Source of the DNA: Streptosporangium canum
GTDB taxonomy: Bacteria > Actinomycetota > Actinomycetes > Streptosporangiales > Streptosporangiaceae
DNA: 64,000 nucleotides
Assembly (NCBI RefSeq): GCF_900113865.1
Contig: NZ_FOQY01000034.1
Coordinates: 1 to 64,000, forward strand
Reading direction: 5' to 3'
Of the stretch, positions 32,899 to 43,043 are shown in pieces. Each line of letters opens with the position of its first letter. The stretch's first letter is position 1. The notes beneath the pieces were generated by a model. That model searched no databases, was not told the DNA's origin, and saw only the letters and a list, made by a program, of their open reading frames with translations. The translations under genes and the position numbers were made by a program.

Positions 32899-33575
32899 TG
32901 AGCTCGCAGGCCGCTCGTGCGCACATGAGCATCGGGGAGGTGCTCGCTCTCCTGCAGGGCGAGTTCCCCGATGTCAGCATCTCCAAGATTCGTTTCCTGG
33001 AGGGCGAGGGGTTGATCGAGCCGGAGCGCAGTCCCTCCGGCTACCGAAAATTCACCTACGCCGACGTCGAGCGGCTCCGCTACATCCTCAGCGAGCAGCG
33101 TGACCGCTACCTGCCGCTGCGTGTGATCAAGGATCAGCTTGAGGCGGCCGACCGCGAGGAGCGGCCGGCCGCGCGCCCGCGCGCCGTCCCCGACGACGCG
33201 CCCCCCGAGATCCGCCTCACCCGTGAGGAGCTGCTCGCCGCCGCCGAGCTCAACGAGGAGACCCTCGCCGAGCTGGAGGACTACGGCCTGCTGGCCGCGG
33301 TGGCCCGCTACTACGACGCCGAGGCCCTGGCCGTGGCCCGCAGTGTCGGAGCCCTCGCCGCCTTCGGGCTGCACGCCCGCCACCTGCGTGCGGTCAAGGC
33401 CGCCGCCGAGCGTGAGGCCGGCCTCGTGGAGCAGGCCATCGCCCCGCTGCTGCGCCGTCGCGGACCCGGCGCCATCGACCGGGCCGACGAGACGGCCAGG
33501 GAGATTTCCGGCCTCCTGCTGGAATTGCACGCCTCGCTGCTGCGTTCCGGCGTGCGTGGGGTCCTGGGCCGGTGA
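32895..33575 (+). CDS. ftsR: MerR-family regulator, FtsR type
   Basis: 226 residues from ATG 32895 (ATGA overlap with garA). Winged-helix MerR N-terminus: SIGEVLALLQGEFPDVSISK, RFLEGEGLIEPERSPSGYRKF, then RYILSEQRDRYLPLRVIKDQL (described in parts). C-terminal helical sensor. This is the Rv1828/FtsR family, shown in corynebacteria to activate the cell-division gene ftsZ. Gene order garA-ftsR-nuclease-merR supports the call. Confidence 0.87.
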   Translation: MMSSQAARAHMSIGEVLALLQGEFPDVSISKIRFLEGEGLIEPERSPSGYRKFTYADVERLRYILSEQRDRYLPLRVIKDQLEAADREERPAARPRAVPDDAPPEIRLTREELLAAAELNEETLAELEDYGLLAAVARYYDAEALAVARSVGALAAFGLHARHLRAVKAAAEREAGLVEQAIAPLLRRRGPGAIDRADETAREISGLLLELHASLLRSGVRGVLGR

Positions 33576-33654
33576 CAACCTGACCAGGCACTCGTACCCC
33601 CACGAGTGTTACGTTGAACAAACCGGTCGGAATCCAGCGAAGACGGAGCAGCCC

Positions 33655-34125
33655 GTGTTGCAGATGGAGGTCGTGGGCGTTCGGGTTGAGATGCCCTCCA
33701 ACCAGCCAATTGTTCTGCTGAAGGAGGCACATGGGGAGCGTTATCTGCCAATCTGGATTGGCATGACGGAGGCGACGGCGATCGCCATGGCACAGGCCGA
33801 GGAGCCGCCCCCGCGGCCGCTCACCCACGACCTGTTCCGTGACGTGCTCGACGCGCTCGGCGTCCGGCTGAGCACGGTGAACATCGTCGCCCTCCGTGAC
33901 GGGATCTTCTTCGCCGACCTCGTGTTCTCCAACGGGGTCGAGGTGAGTGCCCGTCCCTCTGACTCGATCGCCTTGGCACTTCGCACCGGCGCACGTATCT
34001 TCGCCAGTGAGGACGTGGTCCGGGAGGCCGGGGTGATCATCCCTGACGACCAGGAGGACGAGGTGGAGAAGTTCAGGGAGTTCCTTGACACAATCACGCC
34101 CGAGGACTTCGGTCGCGCGGGGTAG
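33655..34125 (+). CDS. Bifunctional nuclease family protein (DUF151)
   Basis: 156 residues from GTG 33655 with GGAG at 33645. Conserved core: ILLKEAHGERYLPIWIGMTEA near residue 20, PLTHDLFRDVLDALG near 53 and SARPSDSIALALRTG near 100. It matches the Rv1829 BFN family, with reported DNase/RNase activity in plants and unclear role in bacteria. Position between FtsR and the second MerR is conserved in actinobacteria. Confidence 0.85.
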   Translation: MLQMEVVGVRVEMPSNQPIVLLKEAHGERYLPIWIGMTEATAIAMAQAEEPPPRPLTHDLFRDVLDALGVRLSTVNIVALRDGIFFADLVFSNGVEVSARPSDSIALALRTGARIFASEDVVREAGVIIPDDQEDEVEKFREFLDTITPEDFGRAG

Positions 34126-34208
34126 GAATTTCGGTGCATTTACGCTTCACGACGCGCCGGGTGGGGTCGTTGACTGAGCTTGGCCCCAGTCCTACGGTGC
34201 AAGTGAAA

Positions 34209-34246
34209 CCCACGGCCGTGCGCAAACCCCCAGATCAGGCCGTGGG
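34209..34246. repeat. Inverted repeat upstream of merR
   Basis: CCCACGGCC (34209-34217) and GGCCGTGGG (34238-34246), 20-nt loop, in the 144-bp gap before the second MerR gene. May be an operator or a weak attenuator; no T run. Confidence 0.4.
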
Positions 34247-34269
34247 ATGAGAGAAAGCCGGAGGTCCGC

Positions 34270-34890
34270 GTGGCGGTCAGCAGCGGCGAGGGTAGAAACG
34301 CCGATCAGGATGACCCGGAACGGCGCCAGTCGGCACGTCAGCGCGCGGGTGAAGAGGGTCTGCTTTTCGACGGGCAGCCGGTGAAAGCGCCCGCCGACAT
34401 CGGATACCGAGGGCCCACCGCGTGCGCGGCCGCCGACATCACCTATCGGCAGCTGGACTACTGGGCGCGCACCGGCCTGGTCGAGCCCACCGTGCGGGCC
34501 GCCCACGGATCGGGTTCCCAGAGACTGTACGGCTTCCGCGACATCCTGGTGCTCAAGGTCGTCAAACGACTGCTCGACACCGGCGTCTCCCTCCAGCAGA
34601 TCCGCATCGCCGTACAGCACCTGCGTGACCGCGGCGTCAACGACCTCGCCCAGATCACGCTGATGAGCGACGGGGTGAGCGTCTACGAGTGCACCTCGCC
34701 CGACGAGGTCATCGACCTGCTCCAGGGCGGTCAGGGGGTCTTCGGCATCGCGCTGGGCCGGGTGTGGCAGGAGGTGGAGGGCTCCCTCGCGGATCTTCCC
34801 GGCGAGCGCGCGGAGTCCGGCCAGGGCCCTTTAGACGATCACCACGCGGATGAGCTGGCCCGTCGTCGCAGGGCTCGGCGTACGGGGTAA
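34270..34890 (+). CDS. MerR-family regulator (Rv1830 type)
   Basis: 206 residues from GTG 34270 behind GGAGG. An N-terminal disordered tail, then an HTH: ITYRQLDYWARTGLVEP near residue 57 and GFRDILVLKVVKRLLDTGVS near 90, followed by ISLQQIRIAVQHLRDRG-type helices. Matches the second MerR of the garA-gcvP block. In mycobacteria this protein (McdR-like) affects cell division; here function is inferred only. Upstream of the glycine riboswitch. Confidence 0.83.
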   Translation: MAVSSGEGRNADQDDPERRQSARQRAGEEGLLFDGQPVKAPADIGYRGPTACAAADITYRQLDYWARTGLVEPTVRAAHGSGSQRLYGFRDILVLKVVKRLLDTGVSLQQIRIAVQHLRDRGVNDLAQITLMSDGVSVYECTSPDEVIDLLQGGQGVFGIALGRVWQEVEGSLADLPGERAESGQGPLDDHHADELARRRRARRTG

Positions 34891-34904
34891 AGTTGGTCTC
34901 GCTG

Positions 34905-35104
34905 CTGACCCTGTGCGGGAGAGACCCCGACATGATCGGGGCGCCGAAGGAGCAACCTCCCCGGAATCTCTCAGGCACCCGGTACCGCACGGACGAGGCG
35001 ACTCTGGAAAGCAGGTGCGTCCGCCAGACGCGTCTCACCGACGGTGAAAGCCTCCCCGGCAGGGGGGGTGAAGCTCTCAGGTCGAGGTGACAGAGGGGGA
35101 GATC
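34905..35104 (+). ncRNA. Tandem glycine riboswitch
   Basis: Two glycine aptamers in a row before gcvP. Aptamer 1 (about 34911-35012) has GCGGGAGAG, GCGCCGAAGGAGCAA, TCTCTCAGGCA and GACTCTGGAAAGC; aptamer 2 (about 35014-35100) repeats the pattern with ACCGACGGTGAAAGCC, GGTGAAGCTCTCAGGT and GGTGACAGAGGGGGAG. Those paired blocks are the glycine-riboswitch consensus. The gcvP start is 52 nt after it, and glycine is expected to switch on gcvP. The final expression platform is not obvious to me. Confidence 0.93.
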
Positions 35105-35155
35105 CGGCATACGCCCGCGCCCAGCGCCGGTCTCCACCACCTCGGGAGGCTTCCC

Positions 35156-38011
<2,856 letters not shown>

Positions 38012-38019
38012 TCCCCGAG

Positions 38020-38050
38020 GCCCGCGCCTCCCGGCGCGGGCCCGTATTTT
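38020..38050 (+). terminator. Terminator after gcvP
   Basis: Stem GCCCGCGCC (38020-38028) with GGCGCGGGC (38033-38041), then a T-containing tail CCGTATTTT. Confidence 0.75.
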
Positions 38051-38127
38051 CCACCCCCGCGCGGGGGGGACGGGCGTGGCCCCGAGTCGTTAGGCTCGGG
38101 GCATTCCTTTACCCGGGAGGACCCTGC

Positions 38128-38910
38128 ATGCCAGAGGTGGACACGCACCCCTTGGACACCGCGCGGAAACTGGCCGAGAGCGGCGACCTGGACGGCGCGG
38201 CAACGATCTTCACGCAACTCGCCGCCGATCCCGCGGAGCCCGACCGGGCACAGGCGGCGGTGGGGCTGGCGGTGGTGCTCCAGGAGCGCGGGGACGCGCC
38301 GGGCGCCCGGACGGCCGCGCGGACCGCGCTGGCGACCGGTCATCCGGAGTTCGCCGCGCAGGCCGCCTGCCTGCTCGCCCAGAGCTTCGAGCAGGAGGAT
38401 CTGCTCGACCAGGCCCGAGGCGCCTGGCAGGCCGCTCTCGGGGCGGGGAACCCCGCCTACGTCCCGCTGGCGCACATGGCCCTGGCCAGGCTCGCGGCGG
38501 GACAGCAGGAGGCCGAGGAGGCCCTGCGGGCCGCCCTGGCCACCGCCGACCCGGAGATCGCCTCCCGCGCGGCGCAGGCGCTGGCCGAGCTTCTGCTGGA
38601 GGACGGCGAGGCGGGTGAGGCCGCGGAGGCCCTCCTGACGGCGCTCTCGGTGCCGGATGTGGCGGACGTGCCCAGGCTGAGGGCCCTGCTCGGCATCGCG
38701 CACCTGGAGATGGCGTGCGCGGAGTTCGCCGGGGCGATCGAGGAGGGCGGCGACGCGGAGACCGCCGCGCTGGCCATCGAGCTCCTGGCCCGCACCCTCC
38801 CCCTGAGGGGCCGCGACGAGGACGCCGAGCGGGTGTGGCGCTACGGTCTGGACAGCGCCGACGAGAGGCTCGCGGAGGATGTCCGCCTCCGGTTGAACCG
38901 TGGCGCCTGA
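38128..38910 (+). CDS. TPR-like helical repeat protein
   Basis: 260 residues from ATG 38128 behind GGGAGG. It is made of short Ala-rich helix pairs such as AAVGLAVVLQERGDAPGA and AAQALAELLLEDGEAG, TPR-type spacing of about 34 residues. No membrane segment or signal. No known function; likely a cytoplasmic scaffold. Confidence 0.65.
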   Translation: MPEVDTHPLDTARKLAESGDLDGAATIFTQLAADPAEPDRAQAAVGLAVVLQERGDAPGARTAARTALATGHPEFAAQAACLLAQSFEQEDLLDQARGAWQAALGAGNPAYVPLAHMALARLAAGQQEAEEALRAALATADPEIASRAAQALAELLLEDGEAGEAAEALLTALSVPDVADVPRLRALLGIAHLEMACAEFAGAIEEGGDAETAALAIELLARTLPLRGRDEDAERVWRYGLDSADERLAEDVRLRLNRGA

Positions 38911-38924
38911 TCCCCCCGCCGCGG

Positions 38925-39302
38925 TCAGTCGCGGCCGCGCCAGCGGCTGATCGCGTGGGCGAAGTTGATCGCGACGATGCCGCCCCACGCCAGCAGCAGC
39001 CCCGCGGTGCCCGCCTCGCCGGCGGCGATGGCGGTCAGCGGGATGCCGATGCCCATCGAGCCCAGCGCGATCGGGACGGAGGAGTTGCCGTTCCTGCGCT
39101 GCCGCCGCCCCTGCTCGTAGGGGCCGGGGTGCGGCGGCGGGCCTCCGGCGAGGTGCATCTCGGTCCGCACGCGGGCGGCGATGGTCGCGTCGAGGCGCTC
39201 CACGAGCGACTCCACCAGCGCGCTCTCGTACTCCGGACCGAGCTCGCGCCGGGCCTCGATGGTGGCGCGCATGTCCTGTCGGATATCTTGATGTTCCTGC
39301 AC
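38925..39302 (-). CDS. Small membrane protein, uncharacterised
   Basis: 125 residues from GTG 39302 (start inferred: no upstream ATG before the overlapping divergent gene). Charged helix N-terminus (EHQDIRQDMRATIEARREL), Pro/Arg linker, then two transmembrane helices around 72-118 ending WRGRD. Divergent from the alpha/beta hydrolase. Family unknown. Confidence 0.6.
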   Translation of the reverse strand: MQEHQDIRQDMRATIEARRELGPEYESALVESLVERLDATIAARVRTEMHLAGGPPPHPGPYEQGRRQRRNGNSSVPIALGSMGIGIPLTAIAAGEAGTAGLLLAWGGIVAINFAHAISRWRGRD

Positions 39303-39357
39303 GCCCCGATTCTCCGCCCATGCGCGGTCCCTGGCATCAGCCGTTAGGACGAGATCT

Positions 39358-39990
39358 GTGTCCACCCCGAGCGAGGCACTCCCTCTGGAGATCATGACCC
39401 CGCACGGCCCGGCCCTGGCGGAGATCGACGAGGCCGCCGATCCGCGTTTCCTGCTGGTGATCACCCACGGTTCGGCCGGGGGAGTGGATGCCCCGGACCT
39501 GCTGGCCGTACGGGACGCCACGGTGGGGGCCGGCGGGGTGGTCGCGCGCGTGCTCCAGCCGTTCCGGCTGCGGGGCGCCCGGGCCCCGGGCTCGGCGGTG
39601 AAGCAGGATGAGGCGTGGGCGGCGCTGGTCGCCGAGCTCCGGGGGCGCTATCCGGGGCTGCCGCTCGCGCAGGGCGGGCGGAGCAACGGCGCCAGGGTCG
39701 CCTGCCGTACGGCCCTCGGGGTCGGGGCCGAGGCGGTCGTCGCGCTGGCCTTCCCGCTCCACCCGCCGGGCAGGCCCGAACGGTCCCGCGCCGGGGAGTT
39801 GCGCGCGGCGGGCGTGGCCGTGCTCGTGGTGAACGGGGATCGCGACCCGTTCGGCGTGCCCGAGGCGGCGGACGCCGCGCGCCTGGTGGTGCTGCCGGGC
39901 GAGGGGCACGACCTCAAGAAAGACCCCGCCCGGGTGGGCGAGGTCGTCGCTGAGTGGCTTGAGGTGAGGATGCGGCCTGGCTCGGCGTGA
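39358..39990 (+). CDS. Alpha/beta hydrolase family protein (KANL3/Tex30 type)
   Basis: 210 residues from GTG 39358. LVITHGSAGG near residue 36 is the oxyanion region, GRSNGARVACR near 112 the nucleophile elbow (GxSxG variant with Asn before Gly), VNGDRDPFGVPE near 158 the acid and LPGEGHDLKKDP near 182 the His. Probable small-molecule esterase; substrate unknown. Convergent with the DUF5999 gene 3 nt away. Confidence 0.8.
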   Translation: MSTPSEALPLEIMTPHGPALAEIDEAADPRFLLVITHGSAGGVDAPDLLAVRDATVGAGGVVARVLQPFRLRGARAPGSAVKQDEAWAALVAELRGRYPGLPLAQGGRSNGARVACRTALGVGAEAVVALAFPLHPPGRPERSRAGELRAAGVAVLVVNGDRDPFGVPEAADAARLVVLPGEGHDLKKDPARVGEVVAEWLEVRMRPGSA

Positions 39991-39993
39991 TGG

Positions 39994-40185
39994 TCAGGCG
40001 ACGCCGGCCAGTGGCCGGTGCGGCTCGATGACGGCACCGTCGGGCAGGAGCTCGCCGGTGTCATCGAACAGCACCACACCGTTGCAGAGCAGGCTCCATC
40101 CCTGCTCGGGGTGGGCTGCCATCGTACGGGCGGCTTCGCGGTCCAGCGCCTCGGCGGACGGACAGGACGGCTGGTGCGGGCACAT
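39994..40185 (-). CDS. DUF5999 family protein
   Basis: 63 residues. Contains the family signature CPHQPSCPSAEALDREAA at the N-terminus, then HPEQGWSLLCNGVVLFDD, and ends RPLAGVA. These small Cys/His-containing proteins are widespread in Streptomyces and relatives, of unknown role; the spacing of the three Cys and one His suggests a metal or iron-sulfur site. GGAGG 5-6 nt before the ATG supports the start. Shorter than typical automated calls. Confidence 0.82.
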   Translation of the reverse strand: MCPHQPSCPSAEALDREAARTMAAHPEQGWSLLCNGVVLFDDTGELLPDGAVIEPHRPLAGVA

Positions 40186-40601
40186 CGGCGTGCCTCCGGA
40201 TCTCTCTTGTCGGCTCGCTGGAATCGACATCGGACACCGGCGGGCACCGTCCCGATGGGACTCCGTTCCCACCTGTGACGGGGGACGAGCATCTGGATGG
40301 ACTATATGGCCATGCGCGCCTCGGGCTGGGTGAGGCCCGCACATCAAGCAGATCAAATCCGTGGTCGGATCGCACCCTTGAACGTGCGATCTGACCGCAC
40401 GCACAAGTGTGGGATCTGGCCGCACCCGGCGACATAGCCCGTTAGGACTGTTTGCAGCGCGGAAAGGGTGAGTCCTTCGGGGATTTTCGGGGGTGTGACC
40501 TATAACACAGCATGCCTCATGGACTGATAACAGGCCAAGTGCGACACGCCGCAGGGTCGGTAAATGATCGGTACGACTTTCCGGCATCGCTCCGGGGCCG
40601 T
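40186..40601. other. Intergenic region with repeats upstream of DUF5999
   Basis: 416 bp between the tetR stop and the DUF5999 start, both minus strand. Holds a cluster of related short repeats (40368-40425) and a G/C-poor patch. No gene is supported. Likely the DUF5999 promoter region. Confidence 0.55.
40368..40425. repeat. Inverted repeat and direct repeats, candidate operator
   Basis: Inverted repeat GATCGCAC-(8 nt)-GTGCGATC (40368-40391), overlapping a direct repeat GATCTGACCGCAC (40388-40400) and GATCTGGCCGCAC (40413-40425), 25 nt apart, 12 of 13 identical. Three related half sites in 58 bp suggest a multi-site regulator near the DUF5999 promoter. Confidence 0.55.
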
Positions 40602-41189
40602 TCAGGCTCCGTCCAGGCCCGCCAGGAGCGCGTTCAGGCCGAGCTCGAAGTCGTCGTCGGCCGCCGGGCTGCCGCCGCCCCGCGACGGGGGCCGCCACGG
40701 CTCGTCGTCGTCGTCCGCCGGCTCGGCCCAGCCGGACTGCTGCACCTCCACCGCCACCGCCCCGAAGACGTAGGCCCGCATCGCGCGCACCGCACGCCCC
40801 GCGTCGGCCAGCCCCGCGTCGGCCAGCTGGTCGGTCTGCTCCCGCACGGCGATCGCCGCCCGCCCCTTGGGCGGCCTGGTGAGGGCCAGCGCCAGCACGC
40901 CGGGATGCTCCCGCAGCGCGGCCCGGCTCGCCCGGCACCACGCCCTCGCGCTGTCCTGCCAGCTCCCGCCGGGCTCGGCGTGCACGGTGGTGACGTGTTC
41001 GGCGAGGGCGTCCATGAGGGCGTCCTTGCCGCGCGGCAGATGGTGGTAGATGGCCATCGCCTCGACCTGGAGCGCGTCGCCCAGCCGCCGCATCGTCAGC
41101 CGCCGCAACCCCTGGCTGTCGGCGATGTGCAGGGCCGCTTCGATGATGCGCTCCCTGGAGAGCGGGATGGGGGGTCGCTTGGCAGGCAT
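40602..41189 (-). CDS. TetR-family transcriptional regulator
   Basis: 195 residues from M41189 (AGGA at proper distance; an ATG three codons earlier is possible). HTH in LSRERIIEAALHIADSQGL and LGDALQVEAMAIYHHLP (residues 10-52), then a TetR_C_1-like ligand domain, and a long acidic/Pro insertion near 165-180. The nearby azoR-gdx operon and its operator are possible targets. Confidence 0.88.
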   Translation of the reverse strand: MPAKRPPIPLSRERIIEAALHIADSQGLRRLTMRRLGDALQVEAMAIYHHLPRGKDALMDALAEHVTTVHAEPGGSWQDSARAWCRASRAALREHPGVLALALTRPPKGRAAIAVREQTDQLADAGLADAGRAVRAMRAYVFGAVAVEVQQSGWAEPADDDDEPWRPPSRGGGSPAADDDFELGLNALLAGLDGA

Positions 41190-41340
41190 GGGGGCCATCC
41201 TGCCAGCCTGGGCCTTACTGCGTAAAGGCGGGCGCGCCGGGCGGGACGGCGCCTGAGTGCGTGAGGGGGGAGCCGACGGCGTAGGCTACGGCCTGTGATC
41301 TGCCGGGGAATGCCCGGCGACGGAGGAGAGAGGGCAGAAG

Positions 41341-41742
41341 ATGGCGTTTTTCCGACCGAGTGTGAGCCGGGAGGCGGAGGTCCGTTACCACGCTGACCAG
41401 GAGGTCGGGAAGAGCTTCCCCGAGTTCCTGGAGAAGGCGCGTGCCGCCGAGGCCGAGCTGCGCCGGGTCCAGGCCACCTCGACCTCCGCCGAGGAGCGCC
41501 GGGCCGCGGGCCGGGCCTTCGACGTCGCCCTGACCGAGGCGCTGCGCGCGGCCGAGGCCCGCCAGCGGGCGACGTTCGGTGTGAAGTCCTACGACGACCG
41601 GATCCGCCGCCGCAAGGGCCGGGCCACCCCGCAGGGCGCCGAGTGGACCGCCGAGGTCGACCGCCTGCGCACCCTCCGCGAGCAGAACCGCCTGACCGGC
41701 ATCGCCCGCGTCCCGCGTCCGGTCGCCCTCGCCGCACGCTGA
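41341..41742 (+). CDS. Hypothetical protein
   Basis: 133 residues. Charged, helical, no motif or membrane segment recognised. The middle has SAEERRAAGRAFDVALTEALRAAEARQRATFG-like helices (in part) and a basic patch DDRIRRRKGRA. A real codon pattern and a strong terminator right after support expression. GGAGAGAGGG precedes the ATG. Confidence 0.6.
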   Translation: MAFFRPSVSREAEVRYHADQEVGKSFPEFLEKARAAEAELRRVQATSTSAEERRAAGRAFDVALTEALRAAEARQRATFGVKSYDDRIRRRKGRATPQGAEWTAEVDRLRTLREQNRLTGIARVPRPVALAAR

Positions 41743-41771
41743 CACCCCCTTCCCGGGGCGACCGCCCTCCG

Positions 41772-41806
41772 ACACCCACCGCGCAGCCCGCGGTGGGTGT
41801 TCTTTT
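41772..41806 (+). terminator. Strong intrinsic terminator
   Basis: Perfect 12-bp stem (41772-41783 with 41789-41800), loop CAGCC, then TCTTTTTT. Confidence 0.9.
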
Positions 41807-41892
41807 TTCCGCCGGCCCAGGTCGCGCGGGCGAGGTCGGGTCCGGCCTCGCCGCCCGGGTGATGTGCGGGTGCGGCCTCCGGCCCATTATCT

Positions 41893-41940
41893 GGACACTG
41901 TGTCCGCTTGTCGCTACCATGACAAGCGGACACAGTGTCC
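41893..41940. promoter_or_regulatory. Nested palindromic operator of azoR-gdx
   Basis: Two 13-bp palindromes GGACAC-T-GTGTCC (41893-41905) and GGACAC-A-GTGTCC (41928-41940) are themselves inverted copies, and the pairing continues inward (CGCTTGTC with GACAAGCG), so two 20-bp arms pair around the 8-nt loop GCTACCAT. The site ends 19 nt before azoR. It should bind a dimeric repressor twice and overlap the promoter. Confidence 0.7.
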
Positions 41941-41959
41941 ATTTATGGATCGGAGAGTC

Positions 41960-42616
41960 ATGGGCCACCTGCTGCACCTGGACGCCAGCGCCCGTCGAGC
42001 GTCCTTCTCCCGCGCCCTGTCGGGAACCTTCGCCCGGACGTGGCGCGAGGCCGACCCCGGCGGCGCGTACACCTACCGGGACCTGGCCGCCGACCCGGTC
42101 CCGCACGTCGGCGAGGCCTGGACCGAGCTCTGCTACGCCGTCCTTGCCCAGGGCATCACCGACATCGGCCGTTACCGGGAAGTGGTGCGGACCCCGGCCC
42201 AGGCGGACGCCTGGGCGATCGTGGAGCCCCTGCTGGCCGAGCTGGAGGCGGCCGACGTCGTGCTGATCGGCACGCCGATGTACAACTACTCGGTCCCGTC
42301 GGCTCTGAAGGCCTGGATCGACCAGGTGACCTTCCCCAAGATGAGCCTGAGGGGCCGGACGTTCGTCGTCGCCGGCGCGCGAGGGGGAGCCTACGGACCC
42401 GGCACGCCGCGGGAGTCCTTCGACCACGAGGAGCGCTTCCTGCGCGACTTCCTGCTGGGGCACTTCGGTGTCGACGACGTCATGTTCATCCACGCCGAGC
42501 TGACCAACTCGCTCATCGATCCCGCGCTGGCCGGTCTGCGGGACGAGCACGAGAGGTCCTACGAGGCCGCCCTGGAGACCGCCGCCGAGCTCGGCGGGAA
42601 GCTGGCCGGGCGATGA
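41960..42616 (+). CDS. azoR: FMN-dependent NADH:azoreductase (AzoR)
   Basis: 218 residues from ATG 41960 behind CGGAGAG. Flavodoxin-like fold: LLHLDASARRASFSRALS phosphate loop near residue 4, TPMYNYSVPSALKAWIDQV near 110 (FMN site), ARGGAYG near 142. It reduces quinones and azo compounds two electrons at a time, probably as a thiol/quinone stress enzyme. ATGA overlap with gdx. Operator directly upstream. Confidence 0.92.
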   Translation: MGHLLHLDASARRASFSRALSGTFARTWREADPGGAYTYRDLAADPVPHVGEAWTELCYAVLAQGITDIGRYREVVRTPAQADAWAIVEPLLAELEAADVVLIGTPMYNYSVPSALKAWIDQVTFPKMSLRGRTFVVAGARGGAYGPGTPRESFDHEERFLRDFLLGHFGVDDVMFIHAELTNSLIDPALAGLRDEHERSYEAALETAAELGGKLAGR

Positions 42617-42927
42617 GCTGGGTCCTGCTGGCGCTGGCGGGGCTGGTGGAGATCGCCTGGTCGCAGAGCATCAAGCCGACCGAGGGGTTCACCCGGCCGG
42701 TCCCCACGGTGATCTGCTTCGCGCTGGCGGCCGTCGCGGTCTGGCTGCTGTCGAAGTCCATGCAGACCCTTCCCGTCGGCACGGCCTACGCCGTGTTCAC
42801 GGGCATCGGCGCCGTCGGCGCCATCGGGCTGGGGATCGTGCTGCACGGCGATCCGGTGAGCGCCGGGCGCGTCGCGGCGCTGGCGCTGATCGTCGGCGGG
42901 ATCGTGCTGGCTCGGGCGCTCGGCTGA
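42613..42927 (+). CDS. gdx: Small multidrug resistance transporter (Gdx/SugE type)
   Basis: 104 residues, four transmembrane helices with the conserved Glu near position 13 (LAGLVEIAWSQSIK) and SugE-like KPTEGFTRPVPTV and GTAYAVFTGIGAVG. The Gdx clade exports guanidinium; that is inference because the helix-1 tail differs from the textbook. Co-translated with azoR, so the operon pairs a quinone/azo reductase with an exporter under one operator. Confidence 0.88.
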   Translation: MSWVLLALAGLVEIAWSQSIKPTEGFTRPVPTVICFALAAVAVWLLSKSMQTLPVGTAYAVFTGIGAVGAIGLGIVLHGDPVSAGRVAALALIVGGIVLARALG

Positions 42928-43043
42928 GCGGCCCGCGGCGGGATCCGCGAAGGCGGCTGAAGAGTCCGGCCGCGGGACCCGCGGGGGCCGGACACGCGAA
43001 GGCGCTGCCGCGACGGGGTCACGACGGCGCCTCGCGCGTCAGG

